Shown here piece by piece: positions 7,346 to 15,169 of a stretch of DNA of 17,258 nt. Origin of the DNA: Bacteroidia bacterium (GTDB lineage: Bacteria > Bacteroidota > Bacteroidia > AKYH767-A > OLB10); NCBI GenBank assembly GCA_025450095.1, contig JANWID010000127.1, positions 1 through 17,258 of the forward strand. Direction: 5' to 3'. A model generated the notes under the pieces. It was given only the letters and a program-made list of their open reading frames with translations. It did no database searches and was not told the origin of the DNA. The translations under genes and the position numbers were made by a program. Every line of letters begins with the position of its first letter. The first letter of the stretch is position 1.

Positions 7346-8188
7346 ATGAAAAAAATTATTTTACTCGTTTTAATTATCATAGTTGCTGCTATAAATGCTT
7401 TTGCTCAAACTCAATCCTACCGATTAAAATTTCAATACCGGATATCAAGTAATAAGTTGGTAAAACTCAATAGTAAAGGATATCATATTGTAGATACGAA
7501 TAAGGTTCAGTATAGATTTTGCCCTCAGTTAAATGAACCGTTTAAATGCCTTATAAATAATAAAGATGGAGAACTTTCGATTGATCCCTGGGCAATAACT
7601 GATAGCAGAACAAACAGCTATTTGAAAAACCCAGTAACAGATCCTTGCTATGGGCAGGATAGTGTAATAAATGCAAACACGCCAAACATATTGAAAATAG
7701 TTAACCTTAAGCGTTCGAAAGTGGGCAACCCTACTAGAAAAATTTGTCTCCATTATCAGACAATTATTGTAGGAGTCAATATAATCGGCCTTAAAGTCAG
7801 ACCTCAGGTAAAGGATTATAATGACAGCACATATTCAGCAAATGCACTTACAGGAAATTTCAACTTGGGTTTATCAGGGGGTTATTCATTTGGCTGGACT
7901 CAATTTACTCACCGATCCAGCAACAGCTATTCAGTAACTCCCGGAATTTCATTGGGATTTTCATCCGCCAGTTTAAGTAAAGAGCCTCTTAAGAAGAAAG
8001 TAACTACAACGTATTCGCTGAATAATTTTATTTTATCTCCATCTGCAAGTGTAACAATTGCCCGCAACGACATTGGATTAATTTTTACTTACGGCCACGA
8101 TATTATGTTTGGAAGACATTCGGACGCATGGGCATACCAGGGTAAGGGATTTTTTGGACTTGGGATTGCTGCAGGATTAAAACTTTAA
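7346..8188 (+). CDS. Secreted or outer-membrane beta-barrel-like protein, unknown
   Basis: This 280-residue protein has a textbook signal peptide: MKK, then the hydrophobic run IILLVLIIIVAAI, then cleavage after NAFAQ (residue 21). The C-terminal half (from about 140) alternates Gly/aromatic-rich strands (FNLGLSGGYSFGW, PGISLGFSSAS, SPSASVTI, FFGLGIAAGLKL). It ends in a strand typical of outer-membrane barrels. The N-terminal half is polar, with several cysteines (FKCLI, DPCYG, KICLHY). It is third in a closely spaced set with the two small membrane proteins and could form an envelope complex with them. The family is unknown. Confidence 0.68.
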   Translation: MKKIILLVLIIIVAAINAFAQTQSYRLKFQYRISSNKLVKLNSKGYHIVDTNKVQYRFCPQLNEPFKCLINNKDGELSIDPWAITDSRTNSYLKNPVTDPCYGQDSVINANTPNILKIVNLKRSKVGNPTRKICLHYQTIIVGVNIIGLKVRPQVKDYNDSTYSANALTGNFNLGLSGGYSFGWTQFTHRSSNSYSVTPGISLGFSSASLSKEPLKKKVTTTYSLNNFILSPSASVTIARNDIGLIFTYGHDIMFGRHSDAWAYQGKGFFGLGIAAGLKL

Positions 8189-8233
8189 TAACTACTGAAC
8201 AATTTTCTTTTTAAATAAAACCTCAGAATAATT

Positions 8234-9712
8234 ATGTCCCAAACCCTCGTCTTCGTCCACGGCTGGAGTGTAACTAATGTTAATACGTATGGCGAGTTGC
8301 CGGTGCGCCTGCGTAATGAAGCTACTGCCCGTGGGCTCGATATTCAGACACGGGAAATATTTCTTGGGAAATACATCAGCTTTAATGATGCGGTGCAGCT
8401 TTCCGATATTTCACGCGCGTTTCGCCAGGCGATTAATGATGATCTTGGCGATTTAATTAAAGCCGGAAAACGGTTTGCATGTATCACGCATTCAACAGGT
8501 GGTCCTGTGATCAGGGACTGGTGGAGCCGCTATTGTTTTGGAACAGGTAAAGAATGTCCGATGAGTCACCTTATCATGCTGGCACCTGCAAATTATGGTT
8601 CGGCGCTGGCACAGCTGGGGAAAAGCAGGTTAAGCCGGATCGCATCCTGGTTCGATCATGTGGAACCGGGTGAGGGAGTGCTTAACTGGCTCGAGCTGGG
8701 AAGTGCGGATGCGTGGAAGTTAAACCTGCAATGGATTTTTGCCGATAAAAATGTAATTGATCCCAAAGGGATCTTTCCGTTTGTAATAGCCGGTGAATGC
8801 ATCGACAGAAATCTTTATGATCATCTGAATTCCTATACGGGTGAAATCGGATCCGATGGCGTGGTTCGCGTGGCCGCCGCAAATTTGGAATCGACTTACA
8901 TCCGGCTCGAACAACAGGCATCCGAATTAAAGATAGCTGAAATGAAACAGGCGCTTCAAACACCGTTGAGAGTCGTAGCCAGTAAATCGCATTCGGGTGA
9001 TAAAATGGGCATCATGAAAAGTGTGAAAGCAGCAGATGATACCCAAAGCAGCGAAACTGTCAATGCCATATTCGATTGTCTGAAAGTGACCACCAAAGCT
9101 GACTACGACAGTTTATACCAGGCGTTTTTTGATCAGACCCGGCAGACACAGGAACGTGAAAGAATCGAAATCGAAAAGAAACATTTACTCTCCGACCGTA
9201 TTTTCATCCACGATCGTTTTTCCATGGTAATATTTAAAATCACGGATAGTGAAAATCACCCCGTAAACGATTTCGATTTAATTCTCACCGGTGAAGATGA
9301 CGACCCTGATCACTTGCCAAAAGGATTCCTGGTTGATCGTCAGCGTAACCGCCTTTCACCTGAGACAATCACATATTATTTCAACTACGACATCATGATC
9401 GGTAATACGGAGGTAATTCATAACGGGGAGGACTTACGTAAAAAAATCAAGGGGATCTCCGCACTTGGAATGGAAATCCGCCCCCGGCCGGATAAAGGAT
9501 TTGTCCGCTACCAGCCCTGTAAAATAAAAGCGAATTATGATTTGTTCAGCAAGGCACTGAAACCAAACTGCACTACATTAATTGAAATAAAATTACAGCG
9601 ATTGGTAAGCAATGAAGTATTCCGGTTGCAACAATTAACCGGACCCGATATGCCAGGTAAAAAAGAAGGAGATTTTAAAAATGTAAAACCCGGAACCGAT
9701 GTAGTAGCGTAA
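8234..9712 (+). CDS. Alpha/beta hydrolase, lipase/phospholipase-like, with C-terminal extra domain
   Basis: This 492-residue protein has two parts. Residues 1-260 are an alpha/beta-hydrolase. It opens with LVFVHGW (5-11, oxyanion region), has the nucleophile elbow THSTGG with S87, then GSDGVV with D208, and SHSG with H253, giving a plausible Ser-Asp-His triad. PMSHLIMLAPAN (109-120) is a typical core strand and loop. Such enzymes cleave ester bonds, often in lipids. Residues about 310-492 form a strand-rich region with an acidic GEDDDPD patch, possibly for membrane or partner binding. There is no signal peptide, so it starts in the cytoplasm unless exported by another route. The gene is visibly more GC-rich than the AT-rich genes to its left, hinting at a different origin. 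A 34-bp gap leads to the FRG-domain gene. Confidence 0.85.
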   Translation: MSQTLVFVHGWSVTNVNTYGELPVRLRNEATARGLDIQTREIFLGKYISFNDAVQLSDISRAFRQAINDDLGDLIKAGKRFACITHSTGGPVIRDWWSRYCFGTGKECPMSHLIMLAPANYGSALAQLGKSRLSRIASWFDHVEPGEGVLNWLELGSADAWKLNLQWIFADKNVIDPKGIFPFVIAGECIDRNLYDHLNSYTGEIGSDGVVRVAAANLESTYIRLEQQASELKIAEMKQALQTPLRVVASKSHSGDKMGIMKSVKAADDTQSSETVNAIFDCLKVTTKADYDSLYQAFFDQTRQTQERERIEIEKKHLLSDRIFIHDRFSMVIFKITDSENHPVNDFDLILTGEDDDPDHLPKGFLVDRQRNRLSPETITYYFNYDIMIGNTEVIHNGEDLRKKIKGISALGMEIRPRPDKGFVRYQPCKIKANYDLFSKALKPNCTTLIEIKLQRLVSNEVFRLQQLTGPDMPGKKEGDFKNVKPGTDVVA

Positions 9713-9746
9713 CATTGAATTATTACCTAAACTGAAAAAAGAAAAA

Positions 9747-10463
9747 ATGAATCGCATAAAAATAAAAACCTTCAAGGATTACCTGGCAAATATTGAAGAA
9801 ATTCAGGAATCAGAGTTCACTATTTTTTTGTACAGGGGCCAGAGTGGAAATGATGCATTGCTTCCTTCGATATCACGACCCAGACCCGATTTTGATACTA
9901 CAAAAATTGAAGTCCAGATGCTCAATGATCTGAAACGCCGGTCTCCGTTATTGATTAAGTCGACGCCACGAAACGATTGGGAATGGTTGATCTTAGCGCA
10001 ACATTTCGGACTTAGAACCCGGTTACTTGATTGGACCAGCAATCCATTAATTGCACTTTGGTTTGCCTGCAGTAATGAATATAAAATGGGGAATAATTCA
10101 TTTGTTTATATTTTATCGGCAAATGAAGATATGTTAGTAGACCTTACTTTAAATGAATCGCCATTTACAACAAACAGAACAAAAATATTGCGGCCAACTC
10201 TCAATAATGAACGGATTATTGCTCAATCAGGATGGTTTACTACGCACCGGTTTTCAAGAAGCAATAAAAAATTTGTAACGCTTGAAAATCATCGGAAATT
10301 TAAATCCATGACTACCGAAATTGAAGTTCCTGCAGCACAGAAAAGTCAAATACTCGATAAATTATCAATATTTGGAATTAACAGCAAAACTATTTTTCCG
10401 GATATCAATGGACTCTGCTCGTTTCTGAACTGGAAATTTCATGAAGAAATTATGTGCGGCTAA
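9747..10463 (+). CDS. FRG-domain protein
   Basis: This 238-residue protein shows the FRG domain in order. FLYRGQS (27-33) is the name-giving motif. The PSISRPRPDF and IEVQMLNDLKRRSP segments follow. The conserved core is QHFGLRTRLLDW (85-96) with SNPLIALWFA (98-107). The remainder (about 110-238) is less conserved and ends in a helical segment. The molecular activity of FRG domains is not well established; they recur in accessory and conflict-related loci. No signal peptide or membrane segment is seen. The close spacing after the alpha/beta-hydrolase suggests joint expression. The first copy of the right-hand repeat family starts 6 bp after its stop. Confidence 0.85.
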   Translation: MNRIKIKTFKDYLANIEEIQESEFTIFLYRGQSGNDALLPSISRPRPDFDTTKIEVQMLNDLKRRSPLLIKSTPRNDWEWLILAQHFGLRTRLLDWTSNPLIALWFACSNEYKMGNNSFVYILSANEDMLVDLTLNESPFTTNRTKILRPTLNNERIIAQSGWFTTHRFSRSNKKFVTLENHRKFKSMTTEIEVPAAQKSQILDKLSIFGINSKTIFPDINGLCSFLNWKFHEEIMCG

Positions 10464-10469
10464 AAGTAG

Positions 10470-10730
10470 TGTAACGAATGTACGAATGGGCTCCGCCCTA
10501 CGAATCTACTAATGTAACGAATTTACGAATGGGCTCCGCCCTACGAATCTACGAATGGCTTATTCGTAATTCGTAGGGCGGAGCCCATTCGTAAATTCGT
10601 TACATTAGTATATTCGTTACGCTAATTCGTAGTATTAATTCTATTATTCCTGAGCTATAAAATTTGGATTTTTACAGCCCGGATTTTTATAATTCGTAGA
10701 TTCGTATTCATTCGTACATTCGTTACATTA
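10470..10730. repeat. ACGAAT palindromic repeat, copy A (longest)
   Basis: The element begins with TGTAACGAATGTACGAATGG and ends with ATTCGTACATTCGTTACA, the mirror order of the same units. It fills the gap between the FRG gene and the TonB-C gene, whose ATG is 7 bp after its end. The left part has two tandem mini-hairpins, GGGCTCCGCCC (10488-10498 and 10531-10541). The middle forms the 41-bp perfect inverted repeat listed separately. A stretch at about 10633-10690 lacks the unit and may be an insertion or a decayed segment. It encodes no protein. Confidence 0.85.
10507..10610. repeat. Perfect 41-bp inverted repeat (long hairpin) inside copy A
   Basis: Bases 10507-10547 and 10570-10610 are exact reverse complements, from TACTAATG at the left edge to CATTAGTA at the right. 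The 22-bp centre contains a further ACGAAT/ATTCGT pair around GGCTT, so nearly the whole 104 bp can fold into one rod. There is no T-tract after it, so it is not a classic intrinsic terminator, although the transcript would be strongly structured. Confidence 0.9.
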
Positions 10731-10737
10731 CAAAAAC

Positions 10738-11418
10738 ATGTTCATTCGTAACTTCATTATTGCAACCTTCATGCTTTTATCAAGCGTATCATTCTCTCAA
10801 ACCACACCTGCTTTTAATATTGAGAACAACGATACCATTTATACAATTCCGGAAAAGATGGCTGAATTTCCGGGAGGGGATGATGCGATGATGAAGTACC
10901 TGATAAATAATATTAAGTATCCTGCAAAGATGCGGGAGCAGAATATTCAGGGCAAGGTATTTATTTCATTTGTGGTTTCGGAAAGGGGACAAATATCCAA
11001 TATCAGAACGTTGCATGCTCCGCACCAGGACCTGGCAGATGAGGCCATCAGGGTGATCTCGGGAATGCCTGAATGGATACCTGCCATGCAGGATGGGCGC
11101 CCTGTAAAAATGCAATTTAATCTACCCATAAATTTTACGCTGAAAAATAGTGGCCAATCGGATTCGACTGCAATCCGGAAATATGCATTGTACACCGAAG
11201 GGAAAGCGCTTTACGATAATAAACAGTATGAAAAAGCAGCTTTGAAACTGGAAGAATGTATAGCACTTGGTCCGGTGGGTGATGCTGTGATAATTCTTTG
11301 TGCACAATGCTACCTTGAACTCAACAATACTTCTAAAGCTTGTGAATGTTTGTCAAGGGTTTCGGATAAGGAAGCTAAAACAGCAAGGAAGCTGATGAAT
11401 AAACATTGTAGCATGTAA
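10738..11418 (+). CDS. Periplasmic TonB C-terminal domain protein with TPR-like tail
   Basis: This 226-residue protein has a signal peptide (IIATFMLLSSVSFSQ, cleavage after about residue 20). A TonB C-terminal domain follows at about 45-134. Typical features are EFPGGDDAMMKYL, NIKYPAKMREQNIQGKVF, FVVSERGQISNI, DEAIRVISGMPEWIPA and the closing strand VKMQFNLPINF. Residues 145-213 form two TPR-like helical hairpins (ALYTEGKALYDNKQYEKAA, AVIILCAQCYLELNN). TonB-C domains contact outer-membrane TonB-dependent receptors. Here the domain comes after a signal peptide and has no proline-rich spacer, so it may be a periplasmic scaffold and not an energy transducer. It sits between repeat copies A and B, and its TAA stop lies inside copy B. 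Confidence 0.85.
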   Translation: MFIRNFIIATFMLLSSVSFSQTTPAFNIENNDTIYTIPEKMAEFPGGDDAMMKYLINNIKYPAKMREQNIQGKVFISFVVSERGQISNIRTLHAPHQDLADEAIRVISGMPEWIPAMQDGRPVKMQFNLPINFTLKNSGQSDSTAIRKYALYTEGKALYDNKQYEKAALKLEECIALGPVGDAVIILCAQCYLELNNTSKACECLSRVSDKEAKTARKLMNKHCSM

Positions 11419-11533
11419 CGAATATACGAATGGGCTTCGCCCTACGAATCTACGAATTACGAATAAGCCAATATTCGTAATTCGTAGATTCGTATTCATT
11501 CGTAGATTCGTAGCACGAAGTGCATTCGTTACA
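11414..11533. repeat. ACGAAT palindromic repeat, copy B
   Basis: The copy begins TGTAACG at 11414, and the TAA inside it is the stop codon of the TonB-C gene. It ends GTTACA at 11533, 10 bp before the next start codon. A perfect 23-bp inverted repeat (11443-11465 with 11472-11494) has the loop AGCCAA. Mini-hairpins are GGGCTTCGCCC (11432-11442) and GCACGAAGTGC near the right end. It fills nearly the whole intergenic gap. Confidence 0.85.
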
Positions 11534-11543
11534 TAAGAGAACG

Positions 11544-12277
11544 ATGAAAATAAATTTTTACATAGCGATTTTCATTCTTACAGTATTGACAGGTTGCAGT
11601 ACCGGTTACGTTGTTGAAGATGACGGAGTGTATTACCATGAATGGAATGAAGCGCGGGGTCATGTTAAAGATTTTTGAAAGATTTGGATCCAGGGACATT
11701 TGAAGTTCTGGGTAATAATGATTATGGCAAGGACATCAAATATGTTTACTACAAGGGGAATCCGATAAGCGGAGCAGATCCTGCAACTTTTAAGTTTGTC
11801 AGTGATTTGTATGCCACCGATAAATTCAGAGCATATTATGCAGGTGACTCCATTCAATCATCCAGTAATAACGAATTTAAAATTATTGATAGCTATTACT
11901 CATCAAACTATAAAGATATTTATTACACCACAAAGCCACTTCACGTTTGTTCAACAAAAGAGTTTACGATATATCCAAATCCAAATAATGAAAGCGAGTA
12001 TCAACGTTGGGCGACGGATGGTTGTTATTATTATTTTATGAATTATAAAATACCATCAGACGACTATAAAAATGTTATCCTGTTTAAAGGTAGTGCCGGG
12101 TTTGCTAAAGATAAAAAATGGGTGTACAAGATGGATAGAAAAATTAATTTTGATGAAGATGGGAATAAGATCCTTGACACAGTTGATGTAGCCACCTTTT
12201 CCGTCAAAAATTACATCGATTGTAAAGACAAATTTGGATGTATAAACCCGTATCACGGGAGGCAAGAATGCGAATAG
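11544..12277 (+). pseudogene. DKNYY-repeat lipoprotein interrupted by a one-base frameshift
   Basis: Two frames together make one protein. From ATG 11544 a lipoprotein signal is encoded (FILTVLTGC, cysteine at residue 18), followed by VVEDDGVYYHEWNEARGHVKDF and a TGA at 11676-11678. The -1 frame then continues from TTG 11675 for 200 codons to TAG 12277. That second part carries DKNYY-family repeats: YVYYKGNPISGADPATF, FRAYYAGDSI, DIYYTTKPL and KWVYKMDRKI. It has no signal of its own. The join is at a run of five T (11672-11676), and one more T would restore the frame as KDFLKDLDPGTFEVL. It could be a real inactivating mutation, an assembly error in the homopolymer, or -1 slippage on T-TTT-TGA. 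The family's function is unknown; the intact product would be a membrane-anchored extracytoplasmic protein. Confidence 0.75.
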
Positions 12278-12415
12278 TGTAACGAATATACTAATGTAAC
12301 GAATATACGAATCGGCTACGCCGTACGAATCTACGAATATTACGAATGGTTTAGCTATCAAATTCGTAATATTCGTAGATTCGTATTCATTCGTATATTC
12401 GTTACATTCGTTACA
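12278..12415. repeat. ACGAAT palindromic repeat, copy C
   Basis: This 138-bp copy starts directly after the TAG stop of the DKNYY gene. Its right end overlaps the last codons of the minus-strand nuclease gene, whose TAA stop is in its GTTACA end. A perfect 24-bp inverted repeat (12324-12347 with 12362-12385) has a 14-base loop, GGTTTAGCTATCAA. The mini-hairpin is CGGCTACGCCG (12313-12323). It aligns without gaps to copy D, with about 14 differences by eye. Confidence 0.88.
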
Positions 12416-12800
12416 GATTTAGAATTCTTTTGTGAGTCACGTTTTCCCTGCCAAAGACTATTTGTAATCCTAGTTTAAGATTCAATTGTTTAATGTATTC
12501 TTCGGCTTGTTTAAAATCCTTGTATTTTATGCGGGTTCCGGATTTTATTTCCACGGCTATTAAATCCTCAACAACGAAATCACATCTTTTTTTCTTAATA
12601 ATTTCTCCTGAATATTCTATGGGCACTGGGTACTGCTCTGTAAAACGCACGGATTGGTTTTTAAATTCACAAGCAAGAGCTTTTTGATAAACATCTTCTT
12701 TTAGTCCGCCGCCAAGCTGGTTGTGGACTTTATAAGCACAACCAAGAATCCGGTAGGAAAGTTCCGGAAATATTAAATCCTGTCTTTTTAAGGTAGTCAT
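12411..12800 (-). CDS. GxxExxY protein, PD-(D/E)XK nuclease superfamily
   Basis: This 129-residue cytoplasmic protein on the minus strand carries the family signature G-L-K-E-D-V-Y (32-38) after YKVHNQLGGG. A PD-(D/E)XK-like core follows: RCDFVVEDLIAVEIKSG places D74, E84 and K86, and KQAEEYIKQL (97-106) forms the next helix. Length is normal for the family and all signature residues are present, so it looks intact. The biological role of the family is not established. It is the only minus-strand gene in the window, and 138-bp repeat copies flank it on both sides. Its stop codon is supplied by copy C, and copy D starts 55 bp before its start codon. This layout suggests a mobile or homing-type cassette, which is inference. 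Confidence 0.88.
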   Translation of the reverse strand: MTTLKRQDLIFPELSYRILGCAYKVHNQLGGGLKEDVYQKALACEFKNQSVRFTEQYPVPIEYSGEIIKKKRCDFVVEDLIAVEIKSGTRIKYKDFKQAEEYIKQLNLKLGLQIVFGRENVTHKRILNL

Positions 12801-12855
12801 GATGGAAAAGTTTTAAATGAAAAGTATTTTAATGAAAGTGCTAAAATAGTAAAAA

Positions 12856-12993
12856 TGTAACGAATTTACGAATGTAACGAATATACGAATCGGCTATGCC
12901 GTACGAATCTACGAATATTACGAATGGTTTAGCTATCAAATTCGTATCATTCGTAGATTCGTAGCACGTAGTGCATTCGTTACATTCGTTACA
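12856..12993. repeat. ACGAAT palindromic repeat, copy D
   Basis: This 138-bp copy lies upstream of the GxxExxY gene, in the same orientation as copy C and about 90% identical to it. The main difference is a module swap near the right end: GCACGTAGTGC replaces the plain ATTCATTCGTAT-type stretch of copy C. The mini-hairpin is CGGCTATGCCG (12891-12901). The loop GGTTTAGCTATCAA is shared with copies C and E. The upstream region of the first beta-helix gene begins at its right edge. Confidence 0.88.
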
Positions 12994-13048
12994 TACCACT
13001 CATCAAATAGTACTACCGCTCATCAAAAAAAGCTTGTCAGTATATTAA

Positions 13049-13187
13049 GTTGTTTTTAGGTTTGAGTATCTCAATTTAAAGAACTGACTTTTCTGGTGGA
13101 TTTGATGTCACCTTAAGTTTTTATAAATAAACACGCGGACACCGAAAAGCGGGAACAGAGTAGGTATTAATATTAATCAATGATGAT
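13049..13187 (+). promoter_or_regulatory. Conserved 139-bp leader of the first surface-protein gene
   Basis: This stretch aligns without gaps to 15398-15536 before the second paralogue, with about 12 differences by eye. It includes the perfect palindrome ATTAATATTAAT (13166-13177) 10 bp before the ATG and the conserved block ACCGAAAAGCGGGAACAGAG. It probably holds the promoter and 5' untranslated region. I see no good -33/-7 pair that is conserved in both copies. Weaker similarity extends left to the end of repeat copy D. Confidence 0.6.
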
Positions 13188-15110
13188 ATGAAAAAGCTAC
13201 ATGATTTTAAAATTGTTTTAATGTTTTTTTTATTGTTCTTAATGGGGGCAGGATTTATTCCTGCATACTCTTCTGCACCTTGTACATCACAGGGGACATG
13301 GATTCTACCCGTAGGCTTAACAGTCTGGTCTTTTCCCATCACGGTTGTAAAAAATGTTGTGATACCCGCTGGTGCAACATTGGAAATAAATAATGGTGCT
13401 ACAATATTCTTCATCGATGTTAGCATCACGGTACAAGTAGGAGGTCGAATTAATATTTATGGTGGTGCTGTATTACAACGATCTCCTAATTGCCCGTGTA
13501 CATGGCCAGGTATTATAGTGCAAGGCGATAGACTTGCATGTCAGACACCTTTACTTCCTCTTCTTCAGGGATATCTGGATATGAGAAATTCTACAATCAT
13601 GGATGCCAATATTGCAATAGATGGACAAGATGGAGCTATTCTGTACTGTAGGGAATCGGATTTCATTAATAATAGAATTGATGTCAGGATGACTCCTTAT
13701 AGTTACAATAATTTTTGCAACAATGGTTGCGATAATATTTCACTATTTACACTTTGTAATTTCATTTGGAATAAACCTATTTGCGGAAATCCGGACTTTG
13801 ATATTCACGTATGGCTGATGGGCGTATACGATATAGAATTTGAAGGTTGTCAGTTTAGAAATGATTATCCTGTTATTTATACCACTGCAAATACCAGGGG
13901 AATCGGGATCAAAGCGGATGATGCATCTTTTGACGTCAGACATTGGGTTATAGGTTCAATTCAGGGACATTGGACCGGTTGTGGTAATAACGCCTGGAGC
14001 GAATGTCACCAGGGAGGAATCCGTTCCTTATTTTGCGGTCTGCAGATTGGCATACAAGCAATCTGGTCTGCTGCAGGGCATATTAATACTTGCGATCCTA
14101 CAAGAGTTCACTATGCTATTTTCAATGATAACAATTACTCCATATTAACAACCGACGAGTCACTGTTTACTACCAGCTGGAGTAATTTCTACTATAACAC
14201 CACAACGGCGTATTTTACCATCAGACCAATTAATTTTATAAATTGCAAGGTAGATAAGATACTTGCCAGTACACATTCTATTTTCAATAATTCATTCAGA
14301 ACAAATGAAAGATCGACACAGCATGTAGTTATGGCGGGTGCAACTAATGCAAACCATTATTCTATTTACAGAAATCAGTTCAGGAATGCAAATGGTAATC
14401 CTCAGCAAGGAATCGGGGTTCATCTGATAGGGGATCAACTCACCGGTAATTATGTTGAGTGCAATACTTTTCTCGCTCTGAATAACGACATTTATATTAA
14501 TGGTGGTCTTGGAGGTGACATGACAGGCGGTACGGTGTGCCACCCGTTTTTACCTCAGCCCAGGTGCATCGTTTTACCACAAGGGCAAATTATATCCGCT
14601 GGTAATGTATTTTCAGTTTGTGGGATATCTATTTATAACATCGTAAATAATTCAGGTAATGCTGTAAATTACTATTGGCCTGCTTTTCCTAATTGTATTA
14701 ATGATATTAGCGGTACAACAACACCAATTCAGGCACAGCTAAACTTATGTGAATTACCATGCGGAAGTTGCACATATGAATTCGATTATGATGAGGATCC
14801 TCCACTCTGCGGACAAGGACATGGACATCGCCTGGGCACAGAATCCGTTAATTCATCTTCTGTCCATTCGGAAATTTCTGTTTATCCCAATCCGGCAAAC
14901 AATCATTTCAGTATCAGTTTTGGAAAAATCGAAATGCCCTGCACCATTTCAATTTATGATATGAAAGGTCAGCTGGTAAAAACATTTGAAGCGACCGAAT
15001 CAATTACGGATATCAACACCGATAATTATCTTCCCGGAGTTTATGTTATCAAAATTCAGAATAGCAGCATCGGCATAAACGAAATTCAAAAAATTCAAAT
15101 TATTAAATAG
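13188..15110 (+). CDS. T9SS-exported beta-helix-like surface protein, first of a tandem pair
   Basis: This 640-residue protein has a Sec signal (MKKLHDFK, then IVLMFFLLFLMGAGF, cleavage near AYSSA, about residue 29). The body is long, Asn/Gly/Cys-rich and strand-rich, with repeated short turns such as VVIPAGATLEINNGAT, GGRINIYGGAVL and RNSTIMDANIAIDGQDGA, as in right-handed parallel beta-helices. Cysteine-rich loops (NNFCNNGCDN, CELPCGSC) may be disulfide-bonded. Residues about 561-640 are a type A C-terminal sorting domain: SVYPNPANNHFSI, ISIYDMKGQLVK, LPGVYVIKI. Such domains send proteins through the type IX system to the surface or outside. Substrate or adhesion target is unknown. A strong terminator follows, then repeat copy E and a close paralogue. 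Confidence 0.88.
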   Translation: MKKLHDFKIVLMFFLLFLMGAGFIPAYSSAPCTSQGTWILPVGLTVWSFPITVVKNVVIPAGATLEINNGATIFFIDVSITVQVGGRINIYGGAVLQRSPNCPCTWPGIIVQGDRLACQTPLLPLLQGYLDMRNSTIMDANIAIDGQDGAILYCRESDFINNRIDVRMTPYSYNNFCNNGCDNISLFTLCNFIWNKPICGNPDFDIHVWLMGVYDIEFEGCQFRNDYPVIYTTANTRGIGIKADDASFDVRHWVIGSIQGHWTGCGNNAWSECHQGGIRSLFCGLQIGIQAIWSAAGHINTCDPTRVHYAIFNDNNYSILTTDESLFTTSWSNFYYNTTTAYFTIRPINFINCKVDKILASTHSIFNNSFRTNERSTQHVVMAGATNANHYSIYRNQFRNANGNPQQGIGVHLIGDQLTGNYVECNTFLALNNDIYINGGLGGDMTGGTVCHPFLPQPRCIVLPQGQIISAGNVFSVCGISIYNIVNNSGNAVNYYWPAFPNCINDISGTTTPIQAQLNLCELPCGSCTYEFDYDEDPPLCGQGHGHRLGTESVNSSSVHSEISVYPNPANNHFSISFGKIEMPCTISIYDMKGQLVKTFEATESITDINTDNYLPGVYVIKIQNSSIGINEIQKIQIIK

Positions 15111-15128
15111 TTTTCACCCTTTCCCGGT

Positions 15129-15161
15129 AAAAGGCTCCTTTGGTATACAAGGGAGCCTTTT
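15129..15161 (+). terminator. Rho-independent terminator after the first surface-protein gene
   Basis: AAAAGGCTCCTTTG (15129-15142) pairs with CAAGGGAGCCTTTT (15148-15161) around the loop GTATA, with a single G-T wobble. The right arm ends in TTTT followed by TCTTA. It lies 18 bp after the stop codon, the expected place for an intrinsic terminator. Confidence 0.85.
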
Positions 15162-15169
15162 CTTAGTAG

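Noticed and set aside
10470..10610. Intrinsic terminator after the FRG gene
   Set aside because: The hairpin is far longer than a terminator stem and is not followed by a T-tract. The same element sits in gaps of different gene orientation, so repeat is the better label.
12855..12995. CRISPR-like array (repeated ACGAAT units)
   Set aside because: The units are short, irregularly spaced, palindromic and without unique spacers of constant length, and no cas genes are near.
14749..14964. Plus-strand 71-codon frame inside the first surface-protein gene
   Set aside because: It overlaps the C-terminal sorting domain in another frame and has no start signal or domain.
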